Of a stretch of 26,853 nt of DNA, positions 17,566 to 26,004 are shown piece by piece. The position numbers and the translations under genes were made by a program. The notes under the pieces are model-generated. The model saw nothing but the letters and a program-made list of their open reading frames with translations. It was not told the origin of the DNA and did no database searches. How positions within the stretch are numbered: position 1 is the stretch's first letter; every line of letters begins with the position of its first letter. Origin of the DNA: Gallibacterium faecale (lineage in GTDB: Bacteria > Pseudomonadota > Gammaproteobacteria > Enterobacterales > Pasteurellaceae); assembly GCF_027920745.1 (NCBI RefSeq), contig NZ_JAQIBB010000060.1:1-26853 (forward strand), written 5' to 3'.

Positions 17566-18051
17566 ATGGCATCACAATTTCGAGCTTTTCTTGAAAACGA
17601 AGCTGCAACCCTTGAATTAGGCAAAAAGTTAAGTTCCCTACTTGCTAGTTATACTGAAAATTTTACTATTTATTTGAATGGACAGCTTGGCGCAGGTAAA
17701 ACAACGCTGACACGTTCGATTATTCAAAATATGGGACATCAGGGAAATGTTAAAAGTCCGACCTATGCATTAGTAGAAGAATATCATTTAACCAATAAAA
17801 GTATTTATCACTTTGATCTTTATCGTTTAAGTGATCCCGAAGAGTTAGAGTTTATCGGTTTTCGTGATTATTTTCGTGAAAATACATTATGCTTACTTGA
17901 GTGGCCTGAGAAAGGCGGTGACTTAATTCCTCCTGCTGACTTATTGATTACAATTAATTATCAAGGCAACGCACGTGAAATTACTTTACAAGCAAACTCT
18001 AATGCTGCTGAGCAAATTATTTGCGCTTTAAATAAGGATCAAGCAAAATAA
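17566..18051 (+). CDS. tsaE: tRNA threonylcarbamoyladenosine biosynthesis ATPase TsaE
   Basis: TsaE works with TsaB, TsaD and TsaC to make t6A at position 37 of ANN-decoding tRNAs. The 161-residue product has the Walker A motif GQLGAGKTT (39-47), SPTYALVEEY, the HFDLYRL stretch and LLEWPEKG, all standard. AGGAA lies five bases before the ATG. It opens the tsaE-amiB-mutL-miaA-hfq run and is divergent from the LysR gene across about 235 bases, in which I see no further gene. Confidence 0.95.
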   Translation: MASQFRAFLENEAATLELGKKLSSLLASYTENFTIYLNGQLGAGKTTLTRSIIQNMGHQGNVKSPTYALVEEYHLTNKSIYHFDLYRLSDPEELEFIGFRDYFRENTLCLLEWPEKGGDLIPPADLLITINYQGNAREITLQANSNAAEQIICALNKDQAK

Positions 18052-18109
18052 CTGCTGATTAATTACATTTCAAATATTCCACAATAGCTTATTGATATAA
18101 AAGAAAAAG

Positions 18110-19513
18110 ATGAGAAAAATCACTGCATTTACCTATTGGCTAATCGCCTTTTTATGTTTTACTTTTAGTCTGGCGAGTAATGCTGGTACGCTAAAGTCAC
18201 TCAATATTCGTAATACTGATAAGGAAACTCGTGTTGATTTCCGCTTTAGCTTACCAAGTAAATACAGTTATTTTTATTTAGAAAAACCAAATAGATTAGT
18301 GATTGACTTTGTCAATAGTCAAAGTAGCTCTGGTATTTTACCGCGTAAAAACAATACAAACTTACAAAAAATAGAACAAAGTAAATCTAATCGACCAAAT
18401 AATTTGCGTGTTGTTTTGTATTTAGAACAAACCGTACGAGCCATCTTTATTAATAATAAGGATGGTATTTCTGTAAAAATTGCCAACCCAAATAATAGTA
18501 ATAAAACTCAAAACACCTCGAAAACTGGTACCGTTCACCGTATTCCACAACAAGATCAAAATGACAATAACGATAACGTGTTGCCTGTTGTGAGCAAGAA
18601 ACCTGCTCGTTCTACTCCTTATGTCGTTGCAATAGATCCTGGTCATGGTGGGAAAGATCCGGGTGCCATCGGAAAACTTTTAAAAGTTAAAGAGAAAAAT
18701 ATTACTCTCTCTATCGCAAAAGAGTTAAAAGCATTATTAGACCGCGATCCTAACTTTAAAGCCGTACTTACCCGTAATGGTGATTATTTTATTTCTGTGC
18801 CAAACCGTTCTGATATTGCTCGTAAATACAAAGCAAACTTTTTAATTTCGATTCATGCTGACTCAGCACCAAGCACTTCACCTCGAGGCGCTTCTGTATG
18901 GGTATTATCTAATCGCCGCGCTAATAATGAGATGGGTAAATGGTTAGAAGATCATGAAAAACAATCTGAATTACTTGGTGGTGCTGGAAATGTATTATCT
19001 ACACATAATGAAAAATATCTCGATCAAACCGTACTCGATCTTCAGTTCGGTCACTCGCAACGTGTTGGCTATGAACTAGGTGATAATATTTTGCGTCGTT
19101 TTGGTCAAATTGCACAATTAAGCCGCAAAGATCCTCAACATGCGAGCTTAGGCGTGTTACGTGCTCCAGATATCCCTTCTGTATTAGTTGAAACAGGTTT
19201 TGTAAGTAATAAAGTTGAAGAACGTAAACTTAATACGCTTGCCTATCGCCGACAAATTGCTCGTGCAATTTATAACGGTTTAGTTGATTATCGTAAAAAT
19301 AATTTAGTCAATATTGTGCCAGTACCAAAATCAACTGCACAGAAAAAACATGATGCAGCAATGCCAGAATTTCATAAAGTAGGTAAAGATGAAACTCTCT
19401 ACCAAATTTCTCGAACCTATAAGATCTCGATTAATCAACTGTTAAAACTAAACCCAAAGCTTAATCCAGATCATCTTTTAGTAGGTCAATCTATACGTTT
19501 AAAAGAGAAATAA
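18110..19513 (+). CDS. amiB: N-acetylmuramoyl-L-alanine amidase with AMIN and LysM domains
   Basis: A periplasmic zinc amidase that cuts peptidoglycan side chains from MurNAc during daughter-cell separation. The 467 residues show a signal peptide (hydrophobic 8-21, likely cleavage after LASNA), an AMIN septum-targeting domain at about 27-125, and a low-complexity Asn-rich linker at 126-168. The Amidase_3 domain spans about 171-390, with zinc ligands His179 (DPGHGG), Glu195 (VKEKN) and His249 (SIHAD), and VLVETGFVSN. A single C-terminal LysM follows (about 421-465, ending VGQSIRLKEK). E. coli AmiB lacks LysM; Pasteurellaceae forms, as I recall, carry it. It is two bases from mutL, so the genes are surely co-transcribed. 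Family members need EnvC/NlpD-type activators. Confidence 0.94.
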   Translation: MRKITAFTYWLIAFLCFTFSLASNAGTLKSLNIRNTDKETRVDFRFSLPSKYSYFYLEKPNRLVIDFVNSQSSSGILPRKNNTNLQKIEQSKSNRPNNLRVVLYLEQTVRAIFINNKDGISVKIANPNNSNKTQNTSKTGTVHRIPQQDQNDNNDNVLPVVSKKPARSTPYVVAIDPGHGGKDPGAIGKLLKVKEKNITLSIAKELKALLDRDPNFKAVLTRNGDYFISVPNRSDIARKYKANFLISIHADSAPSTSPRGASVWVLSNRRANNEMGKWLEDHEKQSELLGGAGNVLSTHNEKYLDQTVLDLQFGHSQRVGYELGDNILRRFGQIAQLSRKDPQHASLGVLRAPDIPSVLVETGFVSNKVEERKLNTLAYRRQIARAIYNGLVDYRKNNLVNIVPVPKSTAQKKHDAAMPEFHKVGKDETLYQISRTYKISINQLLKLNPKLNPDHLLVGQSIRLKEK

Positions 19514-19515
19514 TT

Positions 19516-21390
19516 ATGCCAATTCAAATTTTGCCCCCATTACTCGCGAATCAAATTGCGGCAGGAGAGGTCGTAGAGCGTCCCGCTTCTGTGGTGAAAG
19601 AGTTAATTGAAAACAGTTTAGATGCTGGGGCAAATAAAATCCAAATTGATATTGAGCAAAGCGGTAGCCGCCTTATTCGGATTAGAGATAATGGTGTAGG
19701 TATTCCAAAAGAAGAACTGAAACTCTCTCTGATGCGGCACGCTACCAGCAAAATTGCTTCACTTGATGACTTAGAACATATTCTCAGTTTAGGTTTTCGT
19801 GGTGAAGCATTAGCAAGTATTAGTTCTGTTTCTCGTTTAACTTTAACCTCTCGAACCGCAGAACAAACAGAGGCTTGGCAAGTCTATGCGGAAGGACAAG
19901 ATATGGAAGCCACAATTATTCCAGCTTCTCATGCTGTAGGCACAACCGTTGAAGTGGCTAATCTTTTCTTTAATACCCCCGCTCGACGGAAATTTTTGCG
20001 TACAGAGAAAACAGAATTTGCTCATATTGATGAAGTCGTTAAAAGAATCGCATTAGCTAAACCTACAATTCACTTTATCTTGACCCATAACGGAAAAATA
20101 GTGCATCAATATAAGCCTGCAGATGACACTGCATCACAATTAAAACGCTTAGCTATGATTTGTGGAAATGAGTTTACTGACTATGCACTACGCATTGATT
20201 GGCAATATGATGATATGCACTTACATGGTTGGATTGCAGCTCCACAATTTTATCGTACTCAAAATGATTTTAACTATAGTTACGTCAATGGTCGTATGAT
20301 GAAAGATAAAGTCATTTTACACGCGTTACGTCAAGCTTATGCTGACTATCTTTCTACGGATCAATATCCTGCATTTGTCCTATTTTTAGATATTGATCCT
20401 ACCTTAGTGGATGTGAATGTACATCCAACTAAACACGAAGTGCGCTTTCATCAATCCCGATTAGTGCATGATTTTATTTTACAAGGTGTTATCAACGCCT
20501 TAGCGCAAACAGAACAATTATTAACCGATTCTTCGCAGCCAACCCACGTAGAGTCAGTAACTAATTATGTAGCGGAAGATAATGCGGATTACCAATCTGC
20601 AGCAATACCTAACTATAATCCAACAACAATACCGCAAAACCGTTCTGCTGCTGGAAGAAATATCTTTAATAACTCAGCAACTTACTATTCGTCAAAAACA
20701 CCAAAAGCAGCGACAAATAAAACTGCTTACCAACAATATACTCGTTTAATACAATCTGCTCATCAAGCAGATATGAATATTTCTAATAATAATTCAGCAT
20801 TATCTGAAGCAAGTCATCATACTCAAGTCAGCTTAACTCAAACTGCACCATCTCAGCTTGAAACCGGACAACACCTCAAAGTATTAACTTTATTACCACA
20901 AGGTTATCTTTGTTTACAACAACACGATAAATTATATTTGTTAGCGACAAAAACATTACAACTATTAGCTTATGTTCAGCAATTACAAGCTTCTGATAAA
21001 GACTGTCAGGCATTACTTATTCCTGTTTCATTTCAATTAGATAAAATCCAAATTAACAACTATATTCGCTACCAAGATTTCTTTACGCAAACAGGTTTTA
21101 CAATTCAATGTTATGGTGAACGTATTACCATTACTCATGTTGCAACTTTATTACGTCATCAAAACTTGCAACAATTAACGATTAAATTACTGAATACAGA
21201 AATTCAAGATTTTGCACATTTTGTACAAATCATCTGTGACAATATATTAGTTGAGCCAATTAAGGTATTGGCTGATGCTATCAACTTATTACAAAATATT
21301 GAGCAGTATTCACCAAATAAACACAATCTCATATTAGCTTCTTGTACAGAATTAGATCTTACCCCTTATTTCACGGGACATTCATTATGA
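19516..21390 (+). CDS. mutL: DNA mismatch repair protein MutL
   Basis: MutL links MutS mismatch recognition to MutH nicking and UvrD unwinding. The 624-residue protein has an N-terminal GHKL ATPase: Glu29 and Asn33 in KELIENSLDAGA, DNGVGIP (58-64) and GFRGEAL (93-99). The transducer motif VNVHPTKHEVRFH follows. A poorly conserved Asn/Gln/Ser-rich linker lies at about 345-455, then a C-terminal dimerisation domain. The latent endonuclease motif DQHAXXERXXXE is absent, as expected in MutH-containing gammaproteobacteria. It starts two bases after amiB, and its stop overlaps the miaA start (ATGA), implying translational coupling. Confidence 0.97.
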   Translation: MPIQILPPLLANQIAAGEVVERPASVVKELIENSLDAGANKIQIDIEQSGSRLIRIRDNGVGIPKEELKLSLMRHATSKIASLDDLEHILSLGFRGEALASISSVSRLTLTSRTAEQTEAWQVYAEGQDMEATIIPASHAVGTTVEVANLFFNTPARRKFLRTEKTEFAHIDEVVKRIALAKPTIHFILTHNGKIVHQYKPADDTASQLKRLAMICGNEFTDYALRIDWQYDDMHLHGWIAAPQFYRTQNDFNYSYVNGRMMKDKVILHALRQAYADYLSTDQYPAFVLFLDIDPTLVDVNVHPTKHEVRFHQSRLVHDFILQGVINALAQTEQLLTDSSQPTHVESVTNYVAEDNADYQSAAIPNYNPTTIPQNRSAAGRNIFNNSATYYSSKTPKAATNKTAYQQYTRLIQSAHQADMNISNNNSALSEASHHTQVSLTQTAPSQLETGQHLKVLTLLPQGYLCLQQHDKLYLLATKTLQLLAYVQQLQASDKDCQALLIPVSFQLDKIQINNYIRYQDFFTQTGFTIQCYGERITITHVATLLRHQNLQQLTIKLLNTEIQDFAHFVQIICDNILVEPIKVLADAINLLQNIEQYSPNKHNLILASCTELDLTPYFTGHSL

Positions 21391-22325
21391 TCAAGAAACC
21401 ATTGGCGATTTTCCTAATGGGACCAACTGCTTCAGGTAAAACCGGCTTAGCCATCCAACTAAGCAAACAACTCCCATGTGAAATTATTAGTGTTGATTCA
21501 GCACTGATTTATCGTGGTATGGATATTGGTACCGCAAAACCAACGCCCCAAGAATTAGCCGAAACACCACACAGACTGATTGATATTAAAGATCCGGTTG
21601 AAAGCTATTCTGCAGCTGATTTTCGTTTAGATGCTTTACAAGCAATGCAAGAAATCAGCGATAATGGCAAAATTCCACTATTAGTAGGTGGGACTATGCT
21701 CTATTACAAAGCCTTATTAGAAGGGTTGTCGCCATTACCACAAGCAAATCCAGAAATCCGTTCACAAATAGAAGAGAAAGCCCAACAATTTGGCTGGCAA
21801 ACGTTACATCAAGAATTAGCTAAAGTAGATCCACAATCGGCATCTCGGATTCATCCCAACGATCCGCAACGAATTAACCGCGCATTAGAAGTTTATTACT
21901 TAACGGGAAAATCATTAACAGAATTAACCGAACAAAAAGGCGAACCACTGTCTTATCAACTCTTACAATTTGCTATTGCGCCGCAAGATAGAAGTATTTT
22001 ACATCAACGTATTGAATTACGTTTTCAGCAAATGTTAGAGCAAGGTTTTATTCAAGAAGTAGAAAAACTTTATCAACGAAAAGATCTTCACCTTGATCTT
22101 CCTTCTATTCGTTGTGTCGGTTACCGACAAGCCTGGGAATTTTTACAAGGTAAATATGACTACGATGAAATGGTTTATCGTAGCATTTGTGCTACAAGAC
22201 AATTAGCCAAACGTCAAATTACTTGGTTACGAGGTTGGAAATCACCAATTATTTGGTTAGATAGTTTAAATATTGAACAAGCAAAACTAACAATTCTTGA
22301 AAAAATATCACAAATTGAAACTTAA
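21387..22325 (+). CDS. miaA: tRNA dimethylallyltransferase MiaA
   Basis: MiaA adds a dimethylallyl group to A37 of UNN-decoding tRNAs, the first step to ms2i6A. The 312-residue product starts at ATG 21387 (MIKKPLAIFLMG), overlapping the mutL stop by four bases. The P-loop is GPTASGKT (12-19), with Asp37 in SVDSALIYRGMDIGTAKPT and then LVGGTMLYYKALLEG, NDPQRINRALEVY and CVGYRQAWEFL, all family signatures. Expression is probably coupled to mutL. Confidence 0.97.
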   Translation: MIKKPLAIFLMGPTASGKTGLAIQLSKQLPCEIISVDSALIYRGMDIGTAKPTPQELAETPHRLIDIKDPVESYSAADFRLDALQAMQEISDNGKIPLLVGGTMLYYKALLEGLSPLPQANPEIRSQIEEKAQQFGWQTLHQELAKVDPQSASRIHPNDPQRINRALEVYYLTGKSLTELTEQKGEPLSYQLLQFAIAPQDRSILHQRIELRFQQMLEQGFIQEVEKLYQRKDLHLDLPSIRCVGYRQAWEFLQGKYDYDEMVYRSICATRQLAKRQITWLRGWKSPIIWLDSLNIEQAKLTILEKISQIET

Positions 22326-22488
22326 CCAAGAATCTTGTCATTTCAGGGATGACATAGCAAAATATTATTGCTATATTGTTACACGGGCTTTCAAGCCATT
22401 TGGCTTCTTAGTTGTCTTGATTCACAACATCTAACACTAAGATTTTTTTGCATAATTACTAGCATTTTAACCAAAAAAGGAAAAAAAA

Positions 22489-22773
22489 ATGGCAAAAGGA
22501 CAATCATTACAAGATCCTTATTTAAATGCACTTCGTCGTGAACGTATTCCTGTTTCAATCTACCTAGTAAACGGTATTAAATTACAAGGACAAATCGAAT
22601 CTTTTGATCAATTTGTCATTCTTCTTAAAAATACTGTCAGCCAAATGGTATATAAACACGCCATTTCAACAGTAGTTCCAGCAAGAGCGATTACTCATCA
22701 TAATCATCAATCTAATGGATCTGCTACACAAGAAGAAGATATTGATACCAATATCGTGACAGAAGAAGAATAA
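22489..22773 (+). CDS. hfq: RNA chaperone Hfq
   Basis: Hfq is the hexameric Sm-like RNA chaperone that pairs small RNAs with mRNAs. The 94 residues contain all standard contacts: proximal-face Gln8, Phe42, Tyr55, Lys56 and His57 (YKHAIS), the rim patch Arg16-Arg17-Glu18-Arg19, and distal-face Lys31. The C-terminal tail is short, acidic and disordered-looking (EEDIDTNIVTEEE). A strong purine-rich AAAAAAGGAAAA ribosome site precedes the ATG. The 163 bases after miaA contain three small hairpins and probably an hfq-specific promoter. Confidence 0.97.
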   Translation: MAKGQSLQDPYLNALRRERIPVSIYLVNGIKLQGQIESFDQFVILLKNTVSQMVYKHAISTVVPARAITHHNHQSNGSATQEEDIDTNIVTEEE

Positions 22774-22805
22774 ATTTCTCAATTACTACAAATTTCTTGA
22801 TAAAT

Positions 22806-22842
22806 GATTTCCTTCTTACTTAGAGGGAAATCTATGTTTTTT
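22806..22842 (+). terminator. Probable terminator after hfq
   Basis: GATTTCC (22806-22812) pairs with GGAAATC (22826-22832), and a T run (GTTTTTT) follows shortly after. It lies 33 bases beyond the hfq stop, with a rather long loop of 13 bases. Confidence 0.55.
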
Positions 22843-22983
22843 CCTTATTTTTTCTTTAAACAGCTTCCTATTGTTCATATCAATTTACTAATTCCCTTAT
22901 AGCAGAGCATAAATTCTAATACACAAATAGTTAAATAACCTTTGTTATAAGACTGACATTAACATCAGTAACACCAATTATTA

Positions 22984-23020
22984 ATATGTTAAAACTATCA
23001 AATGGATAGTTTCCCATCTC
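22984..23020 (+). promoter_or_regulatory. OxyR-like site upstream of the catalase gene
   Basis: The 331-base gap between hfq and katA contains ATAT-N7-CTAT-N7-ATAG with the exact spacing of the OxyR consensus ATAG-N7-CTAT-N7-ATAG-N7-CTAT. The first element has one mismatch and the fourth is poor. CTATC-N5-GATAG is a perfect dyad inside it, with outer AAA/TTT. The rest of the gap is AT-rich and holds the hfq terminator. I could not place a confident -10 box. Confidence 0.5.
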
Positions 23021-23104
23021 ATTTTTAATAGATAATAATAATAAAAAATCATATTATTGATAGATTATTCTTAATTTACCCTAATTACACTATAAGGAAA
23101 TACT

Positions 23105-24559
23105 ATGAAAAAATGTCCATTTGATCACCAATCAGCTACCTTAACGACCGCAGCGGGTTCACCTGTTGTGGATAACGATAATACAATGAGTGCAGGTGCA
23201 AGAGGTCCATTATTACTGCAAGATGTATGGTTTCAAGAAAAATTAGCACACTTTGCTCGTGAACGTATTCCAGAACGTGTTGTACACGCAAAAGGTTCTG
23301 CGGCATTCGGTACTTTTACTGTAACTAATGATATTTCTAAATATTCAAAAGCGGCACTATTTTCTGAAGTAGGTAAAAAAACAGATGTGCTATTACGTTT
23401 TTCTACTGTAGCAGGTGAGCGTGGTGCGGCTGACGCAGAGCGTGATGTTCGTGGTTTCTCATTAAAATTCTATACTGAACAAGGTAACTGGGATTTAGTG
23501 GGTAACAACACACCAGTCTTTTTTATCCGTGACCCATTAAAATTCCCAGATTTTATTCATACCCAAAAACGTGATCCAAAAACTAACTTGCGTAGTGCAG
23601 ATGCAGCGTGGGATTTTTGGTCAAAACACCCAGAGTCATTACATCAAATTATGATTCTGTTTAGTGATCGTGGTATTCCAACAGATTACCGTCACTTAAA
23701 TGGTTACGGTAGCCATACTTATAGCTTTGTGAATAGCAATAATGAACGTTTCTGGGTGAAATTCCACTTCAAAACACAACAAGGACACCGTTATTACACT
23801 AACGAAGAGGCAGCAAAAGTAGTGGGTGAGAATCGTGAATCAGCACAAGAAGATCTATTCTTTGCTATTGAACGTGGTGAATTCCCTCGTTGGGACGTAA
23901 AAGTACAAGTGATGCCAGAAGCAGACGCATTAAAACACAATTATACATTTGACTTAACAAAAGTTTGGCCACATAAAGACTACCCATTAATTGATTTAGG
24001 GGTATTAGAATTAAACCGTAACCCAGAAAATTATTTTGCTGAAGTGGAGCAAGCAGCGTTTGCACCATCTAACATTGTACCGGGTATTGGTTTCTCACCT
24101 GATCGTATGTTGCAAGGTCGTCTGTTCTCTTACCAAGATGCACAGCGTTATCGTTTAGGGGTAAATCATCATCAAATCCCAGTGAATGCACCGAAATGCC
24201 CATACCACACAACACACCGTGATGGGACAATGCGTGTTGATCACAATGGTGGTGCAGATCCTAACTATGCACCAAACCGCTTTGCAACTTATGTGCCTAC
24301 TCACGATCAAGCTCCAGCATTAAAGCTAGAGCGTGAAGCAGCACACTTTAACTTTAGAGAATATGATGAAGATTATTACAGCCAGCCTGCTGCATTGTAT
24401 AACTTATTTGATGCGGGGCAGAAAGCACGAACCGCTGCAAACTTTGCTGCATCATTGGCAGGGGTAACGGATAAGGCAATTGTAGAAGCTCAACTTGCTC
24501 ATTTTGAGAAAGTAAGCAAACAGTTAGCCGATGATATTCGCGCTAATTTAACCAAATAA
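23105..24559 (+). CDS. katA: Small-subunit haem catalase (HktE/KatA type)
   Basis: Monofunctional clade 3 catalase that dismutates hydrogen peroxide to water and oxygen in the cytoplasm. At 484 residues it has the expected size. Active-site His61 (RVVHAKGSAAFG) and Asn134 (LVGNNTPVF) are present, as are RFSTVAGERGAADAERDVRG, proximal haem ligand Tyr343 and Arg339 in GRLFSYQDAQRYRLG, and the NADPH-binding region near 180-300. It begins MKKCPFDH, common in bacterial small-subunit catalases. An AAGGAAA ribosome site lies just upstream. It is monocistronic, ending in a strong terminator, with an OxyR-like site in front, so peroxide induction is inferred. The orthologue in H. influenzae is called hktE. 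Confidence 0.97.
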   Translation: MKKCPFDHQSATLTTAAGSPVVDNDNTMSAGARGPLLLQDVWFQEKLAHFARERIPERVVHAKGSAAFGTFTVTNDISKYSKAALFSEVGKKTDVLLRFSTVAGERGAADAERDVRGFSLKFYTEQGNWDLVGNNTPVFFIRDPLKFPDFIHTQKRDPKTNLRSADAAWDFWSKHPESLHQIMILFSDRGIPTDYRHLNGYGSHTYSFVNSNNERFWVKFHFKTQQGHRYYTNEEAAKVVGENRESAQEDLFFAIERGEFPRWDVKVQVMPEADALKHNYTFDLTKVWPHKDYPLIDLGVLELNRNPENYFAEVEQAAFAPSNIVPGIGFSPDRMLQGRLFSYQDAQRYRLGVNHHQIPVNAPKCPYHTTHRDGTMRVDHNGGADPNYAPNRFATYVPTHDQAPALKLEREAAHFNFREYDEDYYSQPAALYNLFDAGQKARTAANFAASLAGVTDKAIVEAQLAHFEKVSKQLADDIRANLTK

Positions 24560-24591
24560 CTAACAGCTCCTAAACCTTTTGCAAAAAATAT

Positions 24592-24626
24592 AGCCAGATA
24601 GTTATTCTATCTGGCTTTCTCTTTTT
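24592..24626 (+). terminator. Terminator after the catalase gene
   Basis: A perfect 10-base stem, AGCCAGATAG (24592-24601) with CTATCTGGCT (24607-24616), encloses a 5-base loop and is followed by TTCTCTTTTT. It lies 33 bases after the catalase stop. Confidence 0.9.
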
Positions 24627-24652
24627 GGCTATTCAAGTTTAATTACAAGAAT

Positions 24653-24756
24653 ATGATTAATGATTAATGATTAATGATTAATGATTAATGATTAATGATT
24701 AATGATTAATGATTAATGATTAATGATTAATGATTAATGATTAATGATTAATGATT
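24653..24756. repeat. Perfect tandem array of TGATTAA, 14 copies plus a partial
   Basis: From 24654 the heptamer TGATTAA is repeated 14 times without a mismatch, followed by TGATT. It sits between the catalase terminator and the decayed cdiA fragment, outside any coding region I can support. Perfect copies imply recent expansion by slippage, so copy number probably varies between strains. Confidence 0.98.
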
Positions 24757-24771
24757 TAGTTTAATTTGAAT

Positions 24772-25040
24772 CTATTGTTTAAAAATCATTTTATTACCAC
24801 TAATAAAATCTCTAACTAAATCACTAGCAAGTTGACTTAAGGTGGAGACGGTTTGTTTTTGAACTTCTGTCAGTTGGTCTGGTGATTTTTGGTAAAGCTG
24901 TTCTGTGATTAGTTTTGCTGCTAACTCACCACTGACCGCACCCGCAGCGCCTGCGGCAGCGTTGTTCCCTGTGGCATAGGCTTCGATGCACCTAATAGAA
25001 CATGGGCAATTAAATTTGCTTGGGTATCTACATAGTGAGT
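24772..25040 (-). pseudogene. Truncated, frameshifted cdiA fragment (region before VENN)
   Basis: On the minus strand the DNA right after the 25060 stop reads THYVDTQANLIAHVLLGA in one frame. One base later it reads AYATGNNAAAGAAGAVSGEL and then LITEQLYQKSPDQLTEVQKQ in another. Together these match the conserved block ahead of the VENN pretoxin region of CdiA/filamentous haemagglutinin proteins. The join shows a one-base loss within GGTGCATCGAAGCC. The reading ends soon after SQLASD, at a TAG at 24772-24774, before any VENN motif or toxin domain. It has no start of its own. It looks like the leftover head of an orphan toxin cassette, and its higher GC contrasts with the very AT-rich genes beside it. 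Confidence 0.8.
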
Positions 25041-25059
25041 TAATTATATTATTAATTTT

Positions 25060-25752
25060 TTATTTATTATGATTGTGATATTGTTTTAACTCTTCTAATT
25101 CTTTAATAAATTTTTCCCATCTATTTTGTTTAAAATTGCAATGAGTTAACGTTATATTATTTTCTTTTAAAATATTTTTTACAAACTCAGGATAATATTT
25201 GAATAAAATCTCTGATGCATCATTGATATTCCAATAATTATGTTCCTTATTTTTTACAATACAAGAAAGATAATCTCTAACCAACGGTAAATATTCAATA
25301 TGCCCAGCTTCAATATCATAATATAAGTATGAAATACTAAATGGGGTTATTTTTGCCATATTTATGATTACTTTAATACAAAGATAAATTTTTTTTCTGA
25401 TTATCTCATAATCGCTATCATTTATTTTTTCAGACAGGTAATACTGAAGAGCGCCTAACATATATTTATAGTCTTCACCACATAAATAATTATTTCTAAA
25501 CTCTTCAAAAGTAGGAGAAATCAAGAGATCATAAATATATTGAAAACCATTATCAACACCCCAATAACATAACAAACATCCTGCTTGATATACATATCTG
25601 AATTTATAATCCTGACGATGCTTTATGATATAGATTAGTTTTTCTATTCTTTCTTTAGGAATATACTCTAAATCTAGTTCCTGAAGTAATTCACCAGTTA
25701 TTCCATCTGGAAGAGAATATAATAATTCATTTATTTCTTGATCGGTTAACAT
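25060..25752 (-). CDS. Unrecognised 230-residue helical protein, candidate immunity protein
   Basis: I do not recognise this protein. It is predicted to be mostly alpha-helical, soluble and rich in Tyr, Ile, Lys and Glu, with no signal peptide or membrane segment. Its helix-rich pattern (YQAGCLLCYWGVDNGFQYIYDLL and similar blocks) resembles HEAT-like immunity or effector-binding proteins. A purine-rich GAGGAGGGG ribosome site precedes the ATG, which directly abuts the stop of the 83-codon gene upstream. The DNA is much more AT-rich than the core genes. Lying between a CdiA toxin end and a cdiA fragment, it is most simply an orphan immunity gene whose toxin is lost or reduced. That function is inferred from position alone. 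Confidence 0.6.
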   Translation of the reverse strand: MLTDQEINELLYSLPDGITGELLQELDLEYIPKERIEKLIYIIKHRQDYKFRYVYQAGCLLCYWGVDNGFQYIYDLLISPTFEEFRNNYLCGEDYKYMLGALQYYLSEKINDSDYEIIRKKIYLCIKVIINMAKITPFSISYLYYDIEAGHIEYLPLVRDYLSCIVKNKEHNYWNINDASEILFKYYPEFVKNILKENNITLTHCNFKQNRWEKFIKELEELKQYHNHNK

Positions 25753-26004
25753 TTATTTCCCCTCCTCGAAGATAATATAATTTTTTGGTAAGCATCCTTT
25801 AATTAGACATTCCCCATCTCTTTTAATATTGTCCAAGTCATCAAAAGCCTTACTTAATCTCTCTGAATTTCTTGGAGTAGAATTATTTAAATGTCTAACA
25901 TGTTTAAACAGATAGTTATTACTAATCTCAGGCCAGTTAATTGCGCTAGCAGTATTATCAATAATCAAGCCACAGTATTTATTCTCTATACTCCTTTGGA
26001 CCAT
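25753..26004 (-). CDS. Unrecognised 83-residue protein, possible toxin-tail fragment
   Basis: This short frame begins at ATG 26004, inside the end of the membrane-protein gene, and stops one base before the 230-residue gene starts. I do not recognise it. The sequence is hydrophilic, with a central HLNNSTPRNSERLSKAFDDL stretch and a C-terminal CLIKGCLP. No ribosome site precedes the ATG; an AAAGGAG lies just inside the frame instead, so a later non-ATG start is possible. Directly ahead of a candidate immunity gene, it could be the remaining C-terminus of an orphan toxin. A genuine small protein or a second immunity protein are alternatives. Confidence 0.4.
   Translation of the reverse strand: MVQRSIENKYCGLIIDNTASAINWPEISNNYLFKHVRHLNNSTPRNSERLSKAFDDLDNIKRDGECLIKGCLPKNYIIFEEGK

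Noticed and set aside
19516..21390. MutL missing its endonuclease motif as a defect
   Set aside because: Lack of DQHAXXERXXXE is normal in gammaproteobacteria that use MutH.
24653..24756. CRISPR array
   Set aside because: The repeat is a simple 7-base tandem with no spacers, and no cas gene is nearby.
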